Source: Oscillospiraceae bacterium (GTDB lineage: Bacteria; Bacillota; Clostridia; Oscillospirales; Acutalibacteraceae). Taken from it: a stretch of DNA of 7,650 nt. Below are positions 6,318 through 7,650 of the stretch, piece after piece. A program made the position numbers and the translations under genes. Location: positions 8,147 to 15,796 of the forward strand of contig DOZQ01000235.1 of the NCBI GenBank assembly GCA_003517915.1. The letters are read 5' to 3'. The notes beneath the pieces are model-generated. The model made no database searches, was not told the origin of the DNA, and saw only the letters and a program-made list of their open reading frames with translations. Every line of letters starts with the position of its first letter. The first letter of the stretch is position 1.

Positions 6318-7107
6318 AACGCTCACCCCGCAGACGAATTATTTCCGCTTTTTTATCGGCGCTTCGCATTATACTTTCCCCGATAAGCGCCGCGTCCGCT
6401 CCGATTTCACGTAGCCTTTCGATATCGTCCGGCGAACTTATCCCGCTTTCGGAAACAAAAAGCACCTCTGGCGGAACCATGCTTCTCAGCCGCGCGCTCT
6501 GCTTAATGTCGACCTCGAAGGTTTTTAAATTTCGGTTGTTCACCCCAACGATTCGCGCGCCGGCACAAAGCGCCATATCTATCTCTTTTTCATCATGCGC
6601 TTCTACAAGGGCGGACAGCCCCAGGCTATGCGCAATATTTAAATATTCGGCAAGGGTTTCGCGGTCAAGCAAAGCGCAGATCAGCAAAACCGCGCCCGCA
6701 CCAAGAGCCTTCGCCTCATAAATCATATAGCTGTCAACCGTAAAATCCTTGCGGAGCAAAGGCGTCTGCACGGTATCGGCTATTTCGCGCAAATAACGGT
6801 TGTCCCCTTTAAAATAATACGGCTCGGTTAAAACGGAAATCGCCACCACTCCCGCCGATTCATAATCCTTGGCGATTCCAAGGTAGGGAAAATCATCGGC
6901 AATAATCCCTTTGGATGGAGACGCTTTCTTAATTTCGCATATAAACGCGATGTCGTTTGTGCGCAGAGCCTTTTCAAATGGGAAATCACGGAGATTGTCC
7001 CGAGAGGCCATTTCCATAAGTTCTTCAATTGGCACTATTTCCTTTTGTTTTTCAATCCGTTCTCTTGTGTGCGCCGCTATTTTTTGCAGGATATTCAATT
7101 GCTTCAC
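6304..7107 (-). CDS. trpC: Indole-3-glycerol phosphate synthase
   Basis: A 267-residue TIM barrel that closes the indole ring, turning CdRP into indole-3-glycerol phosphate with loss of CO2 and water. All catalytic positions of the family can be placed: Glu58 and Lys60 in CEIKKASPSKG (57-67), Lys120 in LLRKDF (117-122), Glu169 in LVEAH (167-171), Asn190 in VGVNNRNL (187-194), and Glu220-Ser221 in VSESGIS (218-224). LIGESIMRS (241-249) forms the phosphate site. It is not fused to TrpF, unlike in E. coli. GTG 7107 abuts the trpD stop (TAG then GTG) with GAAGG only four bases upstream. An in-frame TTG at 7098 with TAGGTG six bases upstream would give MNILQKIAAHTR, closer to the usual family N-terminus. 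The start is therefore uncertain by three codons. The 3' end overlaps trpF. Confidence 0.95.
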   Translation of the reverse strand: MKQLNILQKIAAHTRERIEKQKEIVPIEELMEMASRDNLRDFPFEKALRTNDIAFICEIKKASPSKGIIADDFPYLGIAKDYESAGVVAISVLTEPYYFKGDNRYLREIADTVQTPLLRKDFTVDSYMIYEAKALGAGAVLLICALLDRETLAEYLNIAHSLGLSALVEAHDEKEIDMALCAGARIVGVNNRNLKTFEVDIKQSARLRSMVPPEVLFVSESGISSPDDIERLREIGADAALIGESIMRSADKKAEIIRLRGERYGQG

Positions 7108-7650
7108 CTAACCTTCATTTGAACAGCGGATAAATTCATCCAGCTTCCCAATCGCTTTTCCGCTGTCAATAACATCGTTAGCGACTGCAACCGCCGCTTC
7201 TATGGTCTCATATTTCCCCGCGACAAACATTGCGGCGGCGGCGTTTAATACGGCGGAATCGCGCTTCGCGCCCCTCTCGCCACTCAAAACGGATTTTAAA
7301 ATCTCGGCGTTTTCGGCGGGATTCCCTCCCCGCAAATCTTCTTTTTTGCACCGCTCAAATCCAAATTGCTCCGGCGTAATGGTATATGATCGCACCCAGC
7401 CGTCTTTTACCTCGCAGACAAAGGTCGCAGCGCTTAGTGATATTTCATCTAAGCCGTCCTCGCCGCAAACCACCATCGCGCTCTTAATGCCAAGATTGCA
7501 CAGAACCTGCGCGAGCGGCTCGACCAGCTCACGGTCATATACGCCCATAAGCTCCATTTTAGCACCAGCGGGATTGGTAAGCGGCCCCAAGATATTAAAC
7601 ACCGTGCGTATAGCCAGCTCACGGCGTATGGGGGCGACATATTTCATGGC
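7108..7650 (-). CDS. trpD: Anthranilate phosphoribosyltransferase, C-terminal part (5' end outside window)
   Basis: The frame is open to the right edge and ends at TAG 7108-7110, giving 180 residues of a protein that is normally about 335-345 long. TrpD joins anthranilate to PRPP to form phosphoribosylanthranilate. The fragment starts at MKYVAPIRRELAIRTVFN, the anthranilate-binding region with its conserved arginines, followed by ILGPLTNPA (20-28 of the fragment). The metal-binding pair Asp68-Glu69 lies in GLDEIS (66-71). A late GG.P.EN segment and alanine-rich helices (AVLNAAAAMFVAGK) complete the C-terminal domain. The PRPP-binding glycine-rich loop (GTGGD type) lies outside the window. An internal ATG at 7647 is not the start, because the family similarity runs through the edge. 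No glutamine amidotransferase domain is visible at this end. trpC follows directly. Confidence 0.96.
   Translation of the reverse strand, partial: AMKYVAPIRRELAIRTVFNILGPLTNPAGAKMELMGVYDRELVEPLAQVLCNLGIKSAMVVCGEDGLDEISLSAATFVCEVKDGWVRSYTITPEQFGFERCKKEDLRGGNPAENAEILKSVLSGERGAKRDSAVLNAAAAMFVAGKYETIEAAVAVANDVIDSGKAIGKLDEFIRCSNEG

Overview
The window looks like chromosomal DNA from an anaerobic low-GC-lineage firmicute, probably a Clostridia member of middling GC. The reasons are the gene order trpD-C-F-B-A with overlapping reading frames, the Clostridia-like RarA C-terminus, strong purine-rich ribosome binding sites, and frequent GTG starts. This assignment rests on gene order and protein style only; no rRNA or other marker gene is present.

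Layout. Positions 1-1318 are read rightward: the last 83 codons of rarA (replication-fork ATPase), then after 19 bases a complete galactose mutarotase gene (galM). A 158-base convergent gap (1319-1476) follows, with no recognisable gene or strong terminator. From 1477 to the right edge every gene is on the minus strand. Two genes that look like a glycan-modification pair come first by coordinate: a family 2 glycosyltransferase with C-terminal TPR repeats (1477-2569) and, upstream of it in transcription, an FkbM-family methyltransferase (2613-3560). A perfect 17-bp hairpin (3656-3693) separates them from the 3' end of the tryptophan operon: trpA (3769-4536), trpB (4529-5719), trpF (5712-6317), trpC (6304-7107) and the C-terminal part of trpD (7108 to the edge).

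How the genes work together. TrpD, TrpF, TrpC and TrpA/TrpB carry out the consecutive steps from anthranilate to tryptophan. The genes overlap by 8-14 bases or abut, so they are very probably one translationally coupled transcript. Its promoter and leader, and presumably trpE/trpG, lie beyond the right edge. All catalytic residues I could place are present, with one conservative exception in TrpA (Glu where Salmonella has Asp60).

Most notable point. The glycosyltransferase gene is broken by an exact 7-bp tandem duplication (GGTTAAA twice on the plus strand, 2019-2032). Removing one copy restores a single 361-codon frame joining the catalytic domain to the TPR domain. This is either a recent slippage mutation, a low-copy phase switch, or a sequence error. 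A second point is that trpF is much more AT-rich (about 40% GC by hand count) than trpB (about 59%). I found no CRISPR array, insertion sequence, tRNA, rRNA or phage gene, and no clearly undescribed multi-gene system.
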